A DNA stretch of 64,000 bases from positions 1 to 64,000 of the forward strand of contig JAEXXM010000026.1 of the NCBI GenBank assembly GCA_023405815.1. The letters run 5' to 3'. Shown piece by piece: positions 25,996 to 35,756 of this stretch (position 1 is its first letter; the number at the start of each line of letters is the position of its first letter). Source of the stretch: Pseudomonadota bacterium. Its GTDB lineage: Bacteria > Pseudomonadota > Alphaproteobacteria > Rhizobiales > Hyphomicrobiaceae. The notes beneath the pieces were generated by a model. It did not search any database. It was not told where the DNA came from and saw only the letters and a program-made list of their open reading frames with translations. A program made the position numbers and the translations under genes.

Positions 25996-27102
25996 ATGGG
26001 CAAGCTGCGGCGCGCTCTGGGGCTGATGAGCGGCACGTCGATGGACGGCATCGACGTGGCGTTGCTCGATACCGATGGGGACCGCGACCTGCGCCACGGC
26101 CCGGTGGCGAGCTACGCCTATCCGGGGGAGGTCAAGGTCAAGCTCCGCGCCGCCCTGATCGAGGCCAAGGGGCTCGACGAGCGGGCAGCGCGCCCGGGCA
26201 TGCTCGCGGAGCTGGAACGCGAGCTGACCGAGCTCAACGCCGATGCCGTCGCGCGCTTCCTCATTGCCAACGGGCTGGACAAGGCGCAGATCGACCTTAT
26301 CGGCTTTCATGGCCAGACGGTTCTTCACGATGCGCCCCGCAAGATTACCGTACAACTTGGCGACGGGGCCCTTCTGGCGCAGCGCACCGGGATCGAGGTC
26401 GTCTACGACCTCCGCGCCGCCGATGTCGCCGCAGGCGGCCAGGGCGCGCCCCTTGTTCCCGTCTATCACCGCGCGCTGGCAGCGGCGATCCCCGACCTCC
26501 CCGTCGCCTTCCTCAACATCGGCGGCGTCGCCAACGTGACGTGGATCGGGCCGGGCGGACGCATGCTGGCGTTCGACACCGGCCCCGGCAACGCGCTGAT
26601 CGACGACTGGGTGCTCGTGCACACCGGCGCCGCGCATGACGCCAACGGGGCCCTGGCGGCCAGCGGCCGCCCCGATGAGGAGGCGCTGCAGGTGCTTCTC
26701 ACCAACAGCTACTTCGGCAAGCCGCCGCCGAAATCGCTCGACCGCAACGATTTCTCTTCCGCGCCGGTCTCCGGCCTGACGGTCGAGGACGGCGCGGCGA
26801 CGCTGTCGGCATTCACGGCCGCCGCCATCGGCCGCGCGCGCGAGCACATGCCCGAGGAGCCGCACCTGTGGATCGTGTGCGGCGGCGGCCGCAAGAACCG
26901 CACGCTCATGGGTATGATCGCCGCTAACGTGCCGAACGCCGTGGTCCCCGCCGAGGCGCTGGGGCTGGACGGCGATTTCATCGAGGCCGAGGCGTGGGCC
27001 TATCTCGCCGTGCGCTCGGCCTTGAGGCTGCCGATCACCTTTCCGGAAACAACCGGAGCGCCCGCACCCATGACCGGTGGCGTCCTCCTCAGCCCCCGCT
27101 GA
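25996..27102 (+). CDS. anmK: Anhydro-N-acetylmuramic acid kinase
   Basis: 368 residues from the ATG at 25996, preceded by GGGAAGG; an ATG at 25978 is also in frame. The N-terminal LGLMSGTSMDGIDVALLDTDG is diagnostic. IGFHGQTVLHD, NIGGVANVTWI, DTGPGNALIDDW and the C-terminal VCGGGRKNRTLM are all family motifs. The enzyme opens the anhydro ring and phosphorylates anhydro-MurNAc to MurNAc-6-phosphate in cell-wall recycling. No murQ homologue is in the window. Confidence 0.96.
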   Translation: MGKLRRALGLMSGTSMDGIDVALLDTDGDRDLRHGPVASYAYPGEVKVKLRAALIEAKGLDERAARPGMLAELERELTELNADAVARFLIANGLDKAQIDLIGFHGQTVLHDAPRKITVQLGDGALLAQRTGIEVVYDLRAADVAAGGQGAPLVPVYHRALAAAIPDLPVAFLNIGGVANVTWIGPGGRMLAFDTGPGNALIDDWVLVHTGAAHDANGALAASGRPDEEALQVLLTNSYFGKPPPKSLDRNDFSSAPVSGLTVEDGAATLSAFTAAAIGRAREHMPEEPHLWIVCGGGRKNRTLMGMIAANVPNAVVPAEALGLDGDFIEAEAWAYLAVRSALRLPITFPETTGAPAPMTGGVLLSPR

Positions 27103-27418
27103 CCTCCGCTCCTGGCGTTGTCAACCAGCACGCGCTCCCATCGCCGAGCGTCTATCAGCGAGTGCGTCAATCGGCAGCGCAAAGCGAAACACCCACGCGC
27201 TAACCGGTCGGCTCGCCGGAGTGTGAGTCGCTTGGCGCAACTCAAAAAGGGAACGCGGGCGCCGAAACGCTGCGTCTATTCTTAATCGGCAGCCTTTCGG
27301 CACCCGCGTCGGTGGCTTGCCTGGCTCGGCTCTGCCGGGCCTGCTGTGCGACGCCGAGGGGATCGGGCCGCACGCAACTCTGCTTGCGAGCGGCTAAGGC
27401 GGTCTTGCGCCTGTCCGT
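27103..27418. other. Intergenic region after anmK
   Basis: 316 bases. Reading frames here have no convincing start, composition or homology. I see nothing I can name. Confidence 0.45.
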
Positions 27419-27670
27419 TCAATAGGCCCAATCGCACTCGCCCTTTAGCGCGCTACGCCTATCGACACTGCAGGAACGCCGCGAGCCCAGGCCGAGAGGC
27501 GAACCCGCCGCCGTGCGCTGTGATGCCACTGACCACTGCGTCTTGTTGCCGATGAGTTCGACTGCGGTGCGAACGCCCGGGGTCGGGGTTGGGCGGTCCT
27601 TGACATAGACGAGCGTTAAAAGCGCGGCGGCGCCAAGGCTCACGGTGACGATGTCGCTCAATCTTACCAT
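27419..27670 (-). CDS. Possible small membrane protein
   Basis: 83 residues from an ATG at 27670: MVRLSDIVTVSLGAAALLTL, one membrane helix, then VKDRPTPTPGVRTAVEL and a Cys/Arg-containing tail. It lies downstream of a terminator, so it would need its own promoter, and its ribosome binding site is poor. Could be real or chance; the helix directly after the start is the main support. Confidence 0.35.
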   Translation of the reverse strand: MVRLSDIVTVSLGAAALLTLVYVKDRPTPTPGVRTAVELIGNKTQWSVASQRTAAGSPLGLGSRRSCSVDRRSALKGECDWAY

Positions 27671-27682
27671 GGCACAATCTCG

Positions 27683-27718
27683 AAAAAGGAGCGGCCGCAT
27701 GGGATGCCCTGCGGCCGC
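27683..27718 (-). terminator. Rho-independent terminator after the secreted peptide gene
   Basis: GCGGCCGC arms at 27691-27698 and 27711-27718 form a strong stem. On the minus strand the tail reads TCCTTTTT (27690-27683). It lies 16 bases after the stop of the 40-residue peptide gene, which argues that the peptide gene is a genuine transcription unit. Confidence 0.75.
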
Positions 27719-27733
27719 CTCTTGGTGCACGTC

Positions 27734-27856
27734 TTAACGGCCGCCGTAGTTGGTGGTGTAGCCGTGCACGGCGAACGAGCTGTCGGCATGTGCCGGAGCG
27801 CCGAGGGTGGCGATCGAAGAGATGCTGAGCAGCGCGGCGATGATGAAGGTCTTCAT
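27734..27856 (-). CDS. Predicted 40-residue secreted peptide
   Basis: 40 codons, too short for most gene finders. The ATG at 27856 has an ideal AGGAG seven bases upstream. MKTFIIAALLSISSIATLGA is a textbook signal peptide with an APAHA cleavage site, leaving a mature peptide of only about 15-16 residues beginning DSSFAVHGYTT and ending GGR. A strong terminator follows. The combination of ribosome site, signal peptide and terminator makes it likely to be real. It resembles the many tiny exported proteins of rhizobia-like bacteria; no function can be named. Confidence 0.7.
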   Translation of the reverse strand: MKTFIIAALLSISSIATLGAPAHADSSFAVHGYTTNYGGR

Positions 27857-28166
27857 GGTGGTCTCCTGAGTTGCGGTTTCGGTTTCGACGTTGCGGACTG
27901 GCTGACGAGTGCCAGCGCTTCCGTGCCATCGTTATGCCGAACCGCGCTCCGCATCTGAAATGCCGAGTTCCTTTTGAATCGATGCCCTAACGCTATGAAA
28001 CTGAAGGCAACATCTACGCTGGAGTGCGCGAATACGGGGTTTGATAGTCGCTGGCTATCGAGACGAGAGACAATGCGTATTGCGCTGCGCTTGCGGGGTG
28101 GCTCGCGGCGCGCGCCGTGTCTGACGTCGGCTTCTGGCCCTGAACCGGCTTCGGCAAGCCGAAGGT
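27857..28166. other. Intergenic region upstream of the secreted peptide gene
   Basis: 310 bases containing the presumed promoter of the peptide gene (minus strand) and the 3' flank of the PNPOx-like gene. Open frames here look like chance. A possible minus-strand minus-10 element CATAAC is present, but I cannot pair it convincingly. Confidence 0.4.
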
Positions 28167-28784
28167 CTATTCGCCCCGCTTGCCATTGGCACGCGCGAGC
28201 TCGCTTTCGAGCTCTGCGACGCGCTCGCGAAGCTGCTGCAAAGCAGCCTCCGCATCCTCTATCGGGATCAGCTGCGGAATGTGTTGCGGGCAGTTGCGGT
28301 CCCACGCCTCGATTGTGAACAGAATGACCCTCTCGGCAATCGCATTCCCCTGAGTGGGACGCAGTTGGGCCAACAAGGCGTCATCATCTTTGATGATCCG
28401 CGCACTGCCCCAGATCTTCACCCTCCGACGACGTGCGTAATCCATGAGGAAGATGAAGGCGCGCGGATTTTCTGCAAGATTTCCGGCGGTAATGTACTGC
28501 CGGTTGCCGGAAAGGTCGGCAAAGCCCAGCGTGCGCTCATCGATGACCTTCAGAAATCCTGGTGGCCCGCCGCGATGCTGGATGTAGGGCTGGCCGGCTG
28601 CGTTTGCCGTCCCGAGGTAGAAGGAACGCGCCGTCGCCAGCATCGCCGCTAGATCAGACGTCACCGTGTTCGGCCAGCCGCGACCTCGCTCCATCGCCTC
28701 GTATTGAGCGCGCGAGCCCCCGTGTAGCTGTTCGGCTTTCACGGCCGGCGTAAACGCTATGTCGGACACGGGGCGGCTGGTCAT
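28167..28784 (-). CDS. Pyridoxamine 5'-phosphate oxidase-like FMN-binding protein
   Basis: 205 residues. The split-barrel flavin domain has SFYLGTANAAGQPYIQHRGGPPGFLKVIDERTLGFADLSGNRQYITAGNL and VKIWGSARII. The last 35 residues are a charged coiled coil (AEAALQQLRERVAELESEL). Members of this subgroup bind FMN or F420-like cofactors; the substrate is unknown and PLP synthesis is not implied. It starts 28 bases downstream of the GST gene on the same strand and is probably co-transcribed with it. Confidence 0.87.
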   Translation of the reverse strand: MTSRPVSDIAFTPAVKAEQLHGGSRAQYEAMERGRGWPNTVTSDLAAMLATARSFYLGTANAAGQPYIQHRGGPPGFLKVIDERTLGFADLSGNRQYITAGNLAENPRAFIFLMDYARRRRVKIWGSARIIKDDDALLAQLRPTQGNAIAERVILFTIEAWDRNCPQHIPQLIPIEDAEAALQQLRERVAELESELARANGKRGE

Positions 28785-28812
28785 CTCACACCTGTTCTGA
28801 AGCGCACAGAAA

Positions 28813-29412
28813 TCAGATCGCAGGCATGCCGATGAATCCGGGCAGCGCTTTTATGCGGTCGACCCAGGCGCGGATCGAGGGGAAGTCATCGAGCGGCACG
28901 CCTCCCTCGTGGCCCAGGGCGACGTAAGGCATGCAGGCGATGTCGGCGATGGTCGGCCGGCCGAGGACCAACCACGGCTGGCTCGACAAGTGCGCTTCCA
29001 GCAGGCCGAGGATGCGATGCGCCTTGCTGCGGGCGAGGGCAACGTCCAGATCGTAGCCGAATTTGTCGTGCAGCCGCGCATCATTCGGCCCGCGTGCGAT
29101 CTCGTTCCCGGCGGTCATCAGCCACTCGCAGACGCGGGCAAGTCCGACGGGGTCGGTCGGCAGCCAGCTTTCCCCGCCCCACTTGCGCGCGATGTAGACG
29201 AGGATGGCTTGGCTGTCGCGCAGCACCACGTCCCCGTCCTGGAATATTGGGATCTCGCCGAACGGATTGAGCGTGACCAACGGCGGCTTCTTGTGCTCGC
29301 CGGCGAGGAAATCAACCGGCACAATCTGCAAGGGAACGCCGAGCAGGCTGGAGAGAAACCGCACCTTGTAGCAGTTCCCCGAAAGCTCGAGGTCGTAGAG
29401 CTTTGCCGTCAT
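28813..29412 (-). CDS. Glutathione S-transferase family protein
   Basis: 199 residues. The N-terminal thioredoxin-like domain has YDLELSGNCYKVRFLSSLLGVPLQIV, the cis-Pro segment FGEIPIFQDGDVVLRDSQAILVYIA with the glutathione-binding DS pair, and a helical C-terminal domain with RPTIADIACMPYVALG. Cytoplasmic; substrate unknown. It diverges from a LysR regulator gene, the usual arrangement for regulator-target pairs. Confidence 0.92.
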   Translation of the reverse strand: MTAKLYDLELSGNCYKVRFLSSLLGVPLQIVPVDFLAGEHKKPPLVTLNPFGEIPIFQDGDVVLRDSQAILVYIARKWGGESWLPTDPVGLARVCEWLMTAGNEIARGPNDARLHDKFGYDLDVALARSKAHRILGLLEAHLSSQPWLVLGRPTIADIACMPYVALGHEGGVPLDDFPSIRAWVDRIKALPGFIGMPAI

Positions 29413-29535
29413 GACAACTAGATCCTTCTGCCGAATTCTCGCAAGAAATTGCTGACGCGGCTAAGACTCCCGCATCCGGGTTACTTCTGCTAGTGAGAGT
29501 TCAGCAAAGATATTTCCATTTTGCGGAAGGCTGTA

Positions 29536-30468
29536 ATGGATCGACTTCGTGCCATGGCCGCATTCGTAGCGGTGACGGAAGCAGGCAGTCTGTCGGCCGC
29601 GGCCCGCACGCTCGGCGAGCCACTCACGAACCTCAGCCGAATGCTGTCGCAGCTCGAAGCGCACCTCGGCTGCACTCTGCTCCACCGGTCGACGCGGCAC
29701 ATGGTGCTCACGCCCGCCGGCAGCGAATACCTGGAAACGTGCCGTAGTGTTCTGGAGACCGTCGCAATTGCGGAAAGACGCATCGCTGGACAGGCGGACG
29801 AGCTTTCCGGCGACCTCGCCGTCACGGCCCCCGTGCTCTTCGGGCGCATGTATGTGGTGCCGCTGCTCGCGCAGTTCTTGCTCGAGTATCCGCGCATCAA
29901 TGCACGCCTGATGCTGGTCGATCGTGTGGTCGACCTGCTCGAGGAGGGGATCGATATTGCGCTCCGCATTGGCGAGTTGCCGGACTCGGCGCTTCTGGCG
30001 ACACGCGTGGGTTCTTTGCGGCTCGTGACCTGTGCCGCCCCGACCTACCTGGAGCGCTGCGGCACTCCGCCGGCACCCGCGGCTCTCGCCCAGCACGACT
30101 GCGTGACCTTTGCCAATCTCCCTGGTGGAGCGCGCTGGATTTTCAAGAGCCGCCGCTATGGCCGCAAGGCGATTCGTGTGCGCTCCCGCTTGTCCATCAA
30201 CACCGCTGACGCAGCCATTGCAGCGGCGACTGCGGGCATCGGCATCACGCGCGTTCTCTCCTATCAGGCAGAGGACGCGCTGCGCGAGGGGCGGTTGCTG
30301 CCAATCCTGGAACGCTTCGAGGACAGCGCCATCCCGGTGCATCTCGTCTATGGCCCGACGCGTTCAAGCAACGCTCGTGTGCGCTCATTCGTCAGGTTCG
30401 CAGCCGAGAAGCTGCGTTCACTGCCCCAAGCCTCGTCGCGTAGGAAGCAAGGGCGCCTTGCCCGCTAG
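29536..30468 (+). CDS. LysR family transcriptional regulator
   Basis: 310 residues from the ATG at 29536, with GGAAGG upstream; a TTG at 29521 is less likely. An N-terminal winged helix-turn-helix (MDRLRAMAAFVAVTEAGSLS, then LSRMLSQLEAHLGCTLLHRSTR) is followed by the periplasmic-binding-like effector domain of the DsdC/CrgA type. It is divergent from the GST/PNPOx pair, which it probably controls. The 123-base spacer contains AT-rich partial repeats (GCAAGAAATTGC) but no clear T-N11-A box I can defend. Effector unknown. Confidence 0.93.
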   Translation: MDRLRAMAAFVAVTEAGSLSAAARTLGEPLTNLSRMLSQLEAHLGCTLLHRSTRHMVLTPAGSEYLETCRSVLETVAIAERRIAGQADELSGDLAVTAPVLFGRMYVVPLLAQFLLEYPRINARLMLVDRVVDLLEEGIDIALRIGELPDSALLATRVGSLRLVTCAAPTYLERCGTPPAPAALAQHDCVTFANLPGGARWIFKSRRYGRKAIRVRSRLSINTADAAIAAATAGIGITRVLSYQAEDALREGRLLPILERFEDSAIPVHLVYGPTRSSNARVRSFVRFAAEKLRSLPQASSRRKQGRLAR

Positions 30469-30513
30469 TGGGCCTTTAGCGGAATAGGCGTGTCGCCACC
30501 GAGGGCACGAGCC

Positions 30514-31515
30514 TCAACGCAAGAGGTCGCGCAGCGCCGCTTCGATGCCGAGCGTGATGCGTGCCAGCGCCTCGTAGTTGACCTTCTCGGGCGTATCGGC
30601 GGGCGTGTGGTACTCGGGGTAACGGAACAGCGCCGTATCCGTGATCATGATCCCCGGATAGCCGAACATGTAGAACGCCCAGTGGTCCGACCAGCCGATG
30701 CCGTCGACGAAGTCGGGCGCGGTGCCGCCGATGGTCGGGAACTTCGTGTGTTCCCGGAAGCTGGCGACGAAATCGTGCAGGAACGCTCGTCCGCCCGGCA
30801 GCGCCACCAGCGCGACGAAGTTGGCGACGTCGGAGAATATGAGGTCGAACGGAGGCGGATACTTCTGCGTCCCCGGCTTGTCGGAGAACGCGCCGATGGT
30901 CTCGAGCGAGATCATTCCGGAAACGTTCTCTCCCGCCTCCTTGAGGCTCTTCGCGTAGCGGTAGCTGCCCATGTCGGGCGTGCGGTCGTACGGCGGCTCC
31001 TCGTTGACGAACAGGACGAGGCGCAGGCGCTTGTCCTTGAGGGGCGCATCCTTCAGCAGGCGCGCCAGCTCGATCACCGCCGCCGAGCCGCTGCCGTTGT
31101 CGTTGGCGCCCGGCGCGTTCCCGTAGGAGTCATAGTGCGCGCCGACGACGATGCTGGGCGTGTCGGCATTGGCGCCCGAAGGCGCCAGCTCGACAGAGAT
31201 GTTGCGCACCGGCTGGCCGTCGATCTCGTAGACCTGCGCCGCCGGCGCATATCCGAGCGCCTTCAGCTCGCTCTCGATGTAGGCCGCCGACTTCTCCAGC
31301 TCGTCGTAATGGATGACGTTGTGCGGCACGCTGGCGATTGCCTCAACGTGCCGGCGCAGCCGCTCGCTGAGATGGCGCTCGGCATCGGTCACCGGGGGTG
31401 GCGGACCGCTGTAGCTCTCGCCGGGCAGGCTGAGCGAATACCAGTATGCCACGGCGAGCGCCGCGACCACGGTGACAAGCAGCCCTCCAGCCCAAAGAGC
31501 CACGAGCTTCAGCAC
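30514..31515 (-). CDS. M28 family zinc peptidase, membrane-anchored
   Basis: 333 residues. One N-terminal helix (about 5-27) anchors it, followed by the M28 aminopeptidase fold. Metal-site motifs are VVGAHYDSYGNAPGANDNGSGSA (His, Asp), FVNEEPPY (catalytic and ligand Glu), SLETIGAFS and the late YPEYHTPADTPEKV (His). It is expected to act in the periplasm as an aminopeptidase or glutaminyl-cyclase-like enzyme. It follows the alpha/beta hydrolase gene by 12 bases and is probably in one operon with it. Confidence 0.9.
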   Translation of the reverse strand: MLKLVALWAGGLLVTVVAALAVAYWYSLSLPGESYSGPPPPVTDAERHLSERLRRHVEAIASVPHNVIHYDELEKSAAYIESELKALGYAPAAQVYEIDGQPVRNISVELAPSGANADTPSIVVGAHYDSYGNAPGANDNGSGSAAVIELARLLKDAPLKDKRLRLVLFVNEEPPYDRTPDMGSYRYAKSLKEAGENVSGMISLETIGAFSDKPGTQKYPPPFDLIFSDVANFVALVALPGGRAFLHDFVASFREHTKFPTIGGTAPDFVDGIGWSDHWAFYMFGYPGIMITDTALFRYPEYHTPADTPEKVNYEALARITLGIEAALRDLLR

Positions 31516-31527
31516 GCCATCTGACCG

Positions 31528-32304
31528 TTACTCGGCATCCGCATCGGCATCGTCGTCCGCTCCCCCGCCGCTCGCCTCCTCCTGGCGCTCCAGCTCGCGC
31601 TGGCGCTGACGCTCGCGCTCCTTCTCGCGCTCGCGCTCCTTCTCCTTGGCGCGGTCGATCTCGGCCTGCTCCATGCGCGCATCGACGTAGGTGCCGACAG
31701 CTTCCTTCAGCTCGTCGAGCTTGTTCTCGAAGAAATGGTTCGCGCCGGGCACGACCTGGTGCGTGATCTTGATGCCGCGCTGTGTCTTCAGACGCTGCGA
31801 CAGCTCGCCGACCGAGTTCGATGGCACGACGCGGTCCTTGTCGCCGTTGATCATCAGGCCCGAGGACGGGCACGGCGCCAGGAACGAGAAGTCATAGAGG
31901 TTCGACGGCGGGGCGACGCAGATGAAGCCCTCGACCTCAGGGCGGCGCATCAGGAGCTGCATGGCGATCCAGGTGCCGAACGAGACGCCGGCGATCCAGC
32001 AGCTCTTGGCGTCCGGCTTCACGATCTGCAGCCAGTCGAGCGCCGAGGCGGCATCCGATAGCTCGCCCGGCCCGCCGTCCCAGACGCCCTGGCTGCGGCC
32101 GACGCCGCGGAAGTTGAAGCGCAGCACTGAAAAACCGCGTTCAGCAAACGTGTGATAGAGCGTGTAGACGACCTGATTGTTCATCGTCCCGCCGAACTGC
32201 GGGTGCGGGTGCAGGATGAGGGCAATGGGGCTGTCGTTGGCCGGCTCGTGGTGATAGCGGGCTTCCAGACGGCCGGCAGGCCCATTGATGATCAGCTCGG
32301 GCAT
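31528..32304 (-). CDS. Alpha/beta hydrolase with charged helical tail
   Basis: 258 residues. The opening PELIINGPAGRLEARY, then LILHPHPQFGGTMNNQVVYTL, FNFRGVGRSQG, the nucleophile elbow GVSFGT and GANHFFENKL with the catalytic His mark the conserved bacterial family often annotated as alpha/beta hydrolase or dienelactone-hydrolase-like. From about residue 205 the protein becomes a long Glu/Arg/Lys repeat (EKEREREKERERQRQRE) and ends in an Asp-rich stretch. This should form a single alpha-helix. First gene of a pair with the M28 peptidase. Confidence 0.88.
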   Translation of the reverse strand: MPELIINGPAGRLEARYHHEPANDSPIALILHPHPQFGGTMNNQVVYTLYHTFAERGFSVLRFNFRGVGRSQGVWDGGPGELSDAASALDWLQIVKPDAKSCWIAGVSFGTWIAMQLLMRRPEVEGFICVAPPSNLYDFSFLAPCPSSGLMINGDKDRVVPSNSVGELSQRLKTQRGIKITHQVVPGANHFFENKLDELKEAVGTYVDARMEQAEIDRAKEKEREREKERERQRQRELERQEEASGGGADDDADADAE

Positions 32305-32399
32305 CGAAATTCCAACTCTTGAGGGGCTGTGGATGGCCGCGGACTAGGGGCTGCGGCAGGGCCCTTTAGACAGGCTTCGGGATCGGGCGCACCGAAACC

Positions 32400-32428
32400 T
32401 TGACTTGTGGGCTCGGAATTTTCATATT
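32400..32428 (+). promoter_or_regulatory. Sigma-70 promoter of the iscR-suf operon
   Basis: TTGACT (32400-32405), a 17-base spacer, then CATATT (32423-32428). Spacing is optimal and the -35 matches 5 of 6. Transcription would start near 32435, about 150 bases before the regulator gene. Confidence 0.6.
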
Positions 32429-32439
32429 CAAGCGCAGAC

Positions 32440-32456
32440 TTTAGAACCGTTCGAAA
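32440..32456 (+). promoter_or_regulatory. Iron control element (ICE box, Irr site)
   Basis: TTTAGAACCGTTCGAAA: inverted halves TTTAGAA and TTCGAAA three bases apart. It matches the alphaproteobacterial Irr-binding motif TTTAGAA-N3-TTCTAAA with one mismatch. It lies just downstream of the predicted start site, a place suited to repression under iron limitation, as is known for iron-using operons in this group. Confidence 0.7.
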
Positions 32457-32585
32457 GAGCGTGTGCTGACTTCGGTCAGCTTCGGCTCCTGGCGGTGGCG
32501 CTTCTTAGCACGAGGCCCGGTGCCGAATGCAAGAGAAAGCGCCCAGGCGCCGCGTGGGGCGCCGATGGTAACGGAGGAGAGTGGC

Positions 32586-33056
32586 GTGGAGTTGAATACC
32601 AAAGCCCGTTACGCCGTGATGGCCATGGCGGATCTCGCCAAGTTCGGCGCCCACTCCGCCGTCCCTCTGTCTGCCGTTGCCGAGCGACAGGGCCTCTCTT
32701 TGGCCTATCTGGAGCAGATCTTCCTGCGTCTGCGCCGCGCGGGCCTCGTTGCCAGTGCCCGCGGCCGCACCGGCGGCTACGCGCTCGCGCGGCCGGCGTC
32801 TGACATCCACATCGACGAGATCATGAAAGCGGTCGAGGAGGAGACGCGCCTGACGCGCTGCCTCGACGCGGAGCAGGGTTGTGTCGGCGATCGGCGCTGC
32901 CTCACGCACGGCCTCTGGCACGCACTCGGCGTCCACATCGCCAGCTTCCTGTCCAAGGTATCGCTGCAGGAGGTCGTCGACGGTACGCCCATCGGCAAGC
33001 CTGCCGAGGTCCAGCCGCTCGAAACCCATCGCCGGCCGGAGCTCGTTGCGCGATGA
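32586..33056 (+). CDS. iscR: Rrf2-family Fe-S regulator (IscR-like)
   Basis: 156 residues from the GTG at 32586, chosen because GGAGGAG lies just before it and homology starts (M)ELNTKARYAVMAMADLA. The winged helix includes SLAYLEQIFLRLRRAGLVASARGRTGGYAL. The cluster ligands are C92, C99, C105 and H108. E. coli IscR uses C92, C98, C104 and H107, so the first spacing is one residue longer. It should sense Fe-S status and regulate the operon it heads. Its stop overlaps the ATG of the desulfurase gene. Confidence 0.92.
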   Translation: MELNTKARYAVMAMADLAKFGAHSAVPLSAVAERQGLSLAYLEQIFLRLRRAGLVASARGRTGGYALARPASDIHIDEIMKAVEEETRLTRCLDAEQGCVGDRRCLTHGLWHALGVHIASFLSKVSLQEVVDGTPIGKPAEVQPLETHRRPELVAR

Positions 33057-34186
33057 CGTCGGCCCCTCGCACCTATCTCGATCACAATGCGTCTTCGCCG
33101 CTGCGCGCTGGCGCGCGCGCGGCGATGATTGCCGCGTGCGATGCCGCCGGCAATCCGTCGTCGGTGCACACCGAAGGACGCCGCGCGCGCGCCATTATCG
33201 AGACGGCCCGCGAGCAGGTTGCAGCGCTTGTCGGCGCAAAGCCGAGCGAGCTCGTGTTCACCAGCGGCGCCGCCGAGGCCAACAACATGGTGATGGCCGC
33301 CGGCTGGAAGGCGATATCGGTGTCCGCCATCGAGCACGATTCTGTGCTGGCGCCCGCGCGTGCCTGTGGCACCAAGGTCATCGCCCTGCCGGCGAATGAG
33401 GACGGCGTCGTCGAGCTGCCGGCCGTGGCCGAAGCCCTCGCTCATGCTACGGCAGGCGGCGCCCGCGTGTTGCTCAGCGTGATGTTGGCCAACAACGAGA
33501 CCGGCGTCGTTCAGCCGGTCGCCGAGGCGGCTGAGCTGGCGAGGTCGCTCGGCGTGTCGTTGCACGTCGATGCTGTACAGGGCCCGGGACGCTTGCCGGT
33601 CGACTTTGCGGCGCTCGGCGCCGACACGCTCACGCTTTCCTCGCACAAGCTCGGTGGCCCGCGGGGCGTCGGCGCGCTCGTCATTCGCGACGGCATCAAT
33701 CTCCCGGCGCTCATCAAGGGCGGCGGCCAGGAGCGTCGCCGTCGCGGCGGCACGGAGAACGTCGCTGGCATCGCCGGCTTTGGCGCTGCGGCCGTCGAGA
33801 TTGCAGCCGATCACGAAACCATGCAGCGGACTGCAGCGCTCCGCGACAGGCTCGAGGCGGGCGTCATGGCGGCGACGCCCGAGGCGATCATCGTCGGCCG
33901 CAATGTTACGCGTATCGGCAATACCTCGTGCATCGCGCTCCCTGGAAAGTCGGCGGAGACGCTCGTCATCCGCATGGACATGGAAGGCATCGCCATCAGC
34001 GCCGGTGCTGCATGCACGTCGGGCAAGGTCGGTTCCAACACGGTGATTACGGCCATGGGCCTCGGTGAGGCGGTCGCCCGCGCGGCGGTGCGCATCAGCC
34101 TCGGACCGCAGACCAAGGACGACGACATCGCCGCCTTCCTGGCGGCTTGGCAGAAGGTTGCAGGCTGCGCAGCCCTCGCTGCGTAA
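33053..34186 (+). CDS. iscS: Cysteine desulfurase, IscS/NifS type
   Basis: 377 residues from the ATG at 33053, which overlaps the regulator stop by 4 bases. It is a fold-type I PLP enzyme: TYLDHNASSPLR start, H95 in SAIEHDSVL, D173, PLP lysine K199 in SSHKLGGPRG, and catalytic C321 in AGAACTSGK. The residues flanking this cysteine and the overall length match group I (IscS/NifS) rather than SufS. A second, group II desulfurase is encoded 3.7 kb downstream in the same operon. It supplies persulfide sulfur for Fe-S assembly or tRNA thiolation. Confidence 0.9.
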   Translation: MTSAPRTYLDHNASSPLRAGARAAMIAACDAAGNPSSVHTEGRRARAIIETAREQVAALVGAKPSELVFTSGAAEANNMVMAAGWKAISVSAIEHDSVLAPARACGTKVIALPANEDGVVELPAVAEALAHATAGGARVLLSVMLANNETGVVQPVAEAAELARSLGVSLHVDAVQGPGRLPVDFAALGADTLTLSSHKLGGPRGVGALVIRDGINLPALIKGGGQERRRRGGTENVAGIAGFGAAAVEIAADHETMQRTAALRDRLEAGVMAATPEAIIVGRNVTRIGNTSCIALPGKSAETLVIRMDMEGIAISAGAACTSGKVGSNTVITAMGLGEAVARAAVRISLGPQTKDDDIAAFLAAWQKVAGCAALAA

Positions 34187-34218
34187 GCCGGAAGAATTGA
34201 GACGTTGAAAGGGTAGTT

Positions 34219-35688
<1,470 letters not shown>

Positions 35689-35756
35689 CCGATTGCATTG
35701 GATATCGAGAAGACCGGCCGGGTTCGGCGCTCGGCGAACAAGGAAAGTAAAGCAGA

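Noticed and set aside
25272..26639. Long plus-strand open frame opposite tyrS and running into anmK in another frame.
   Set aside because: Both tyrS and anmK have complete family motifs; this frame is Arg/Ala-rich antisense.
27941..27985. GGAAC upstream of the secreted peptide gene as an EcfG (general stress) promoter.
   Set aside because: No CGTT-type -10 occurs at the required 16-17 bases; the nearest is about 22 bases away.
29413..29535. LysR-type T-N11-A box in the GST/LysR spacer.
   Set aside because: Several weak partial matches exist but none is clearly symmetrical or well placed.
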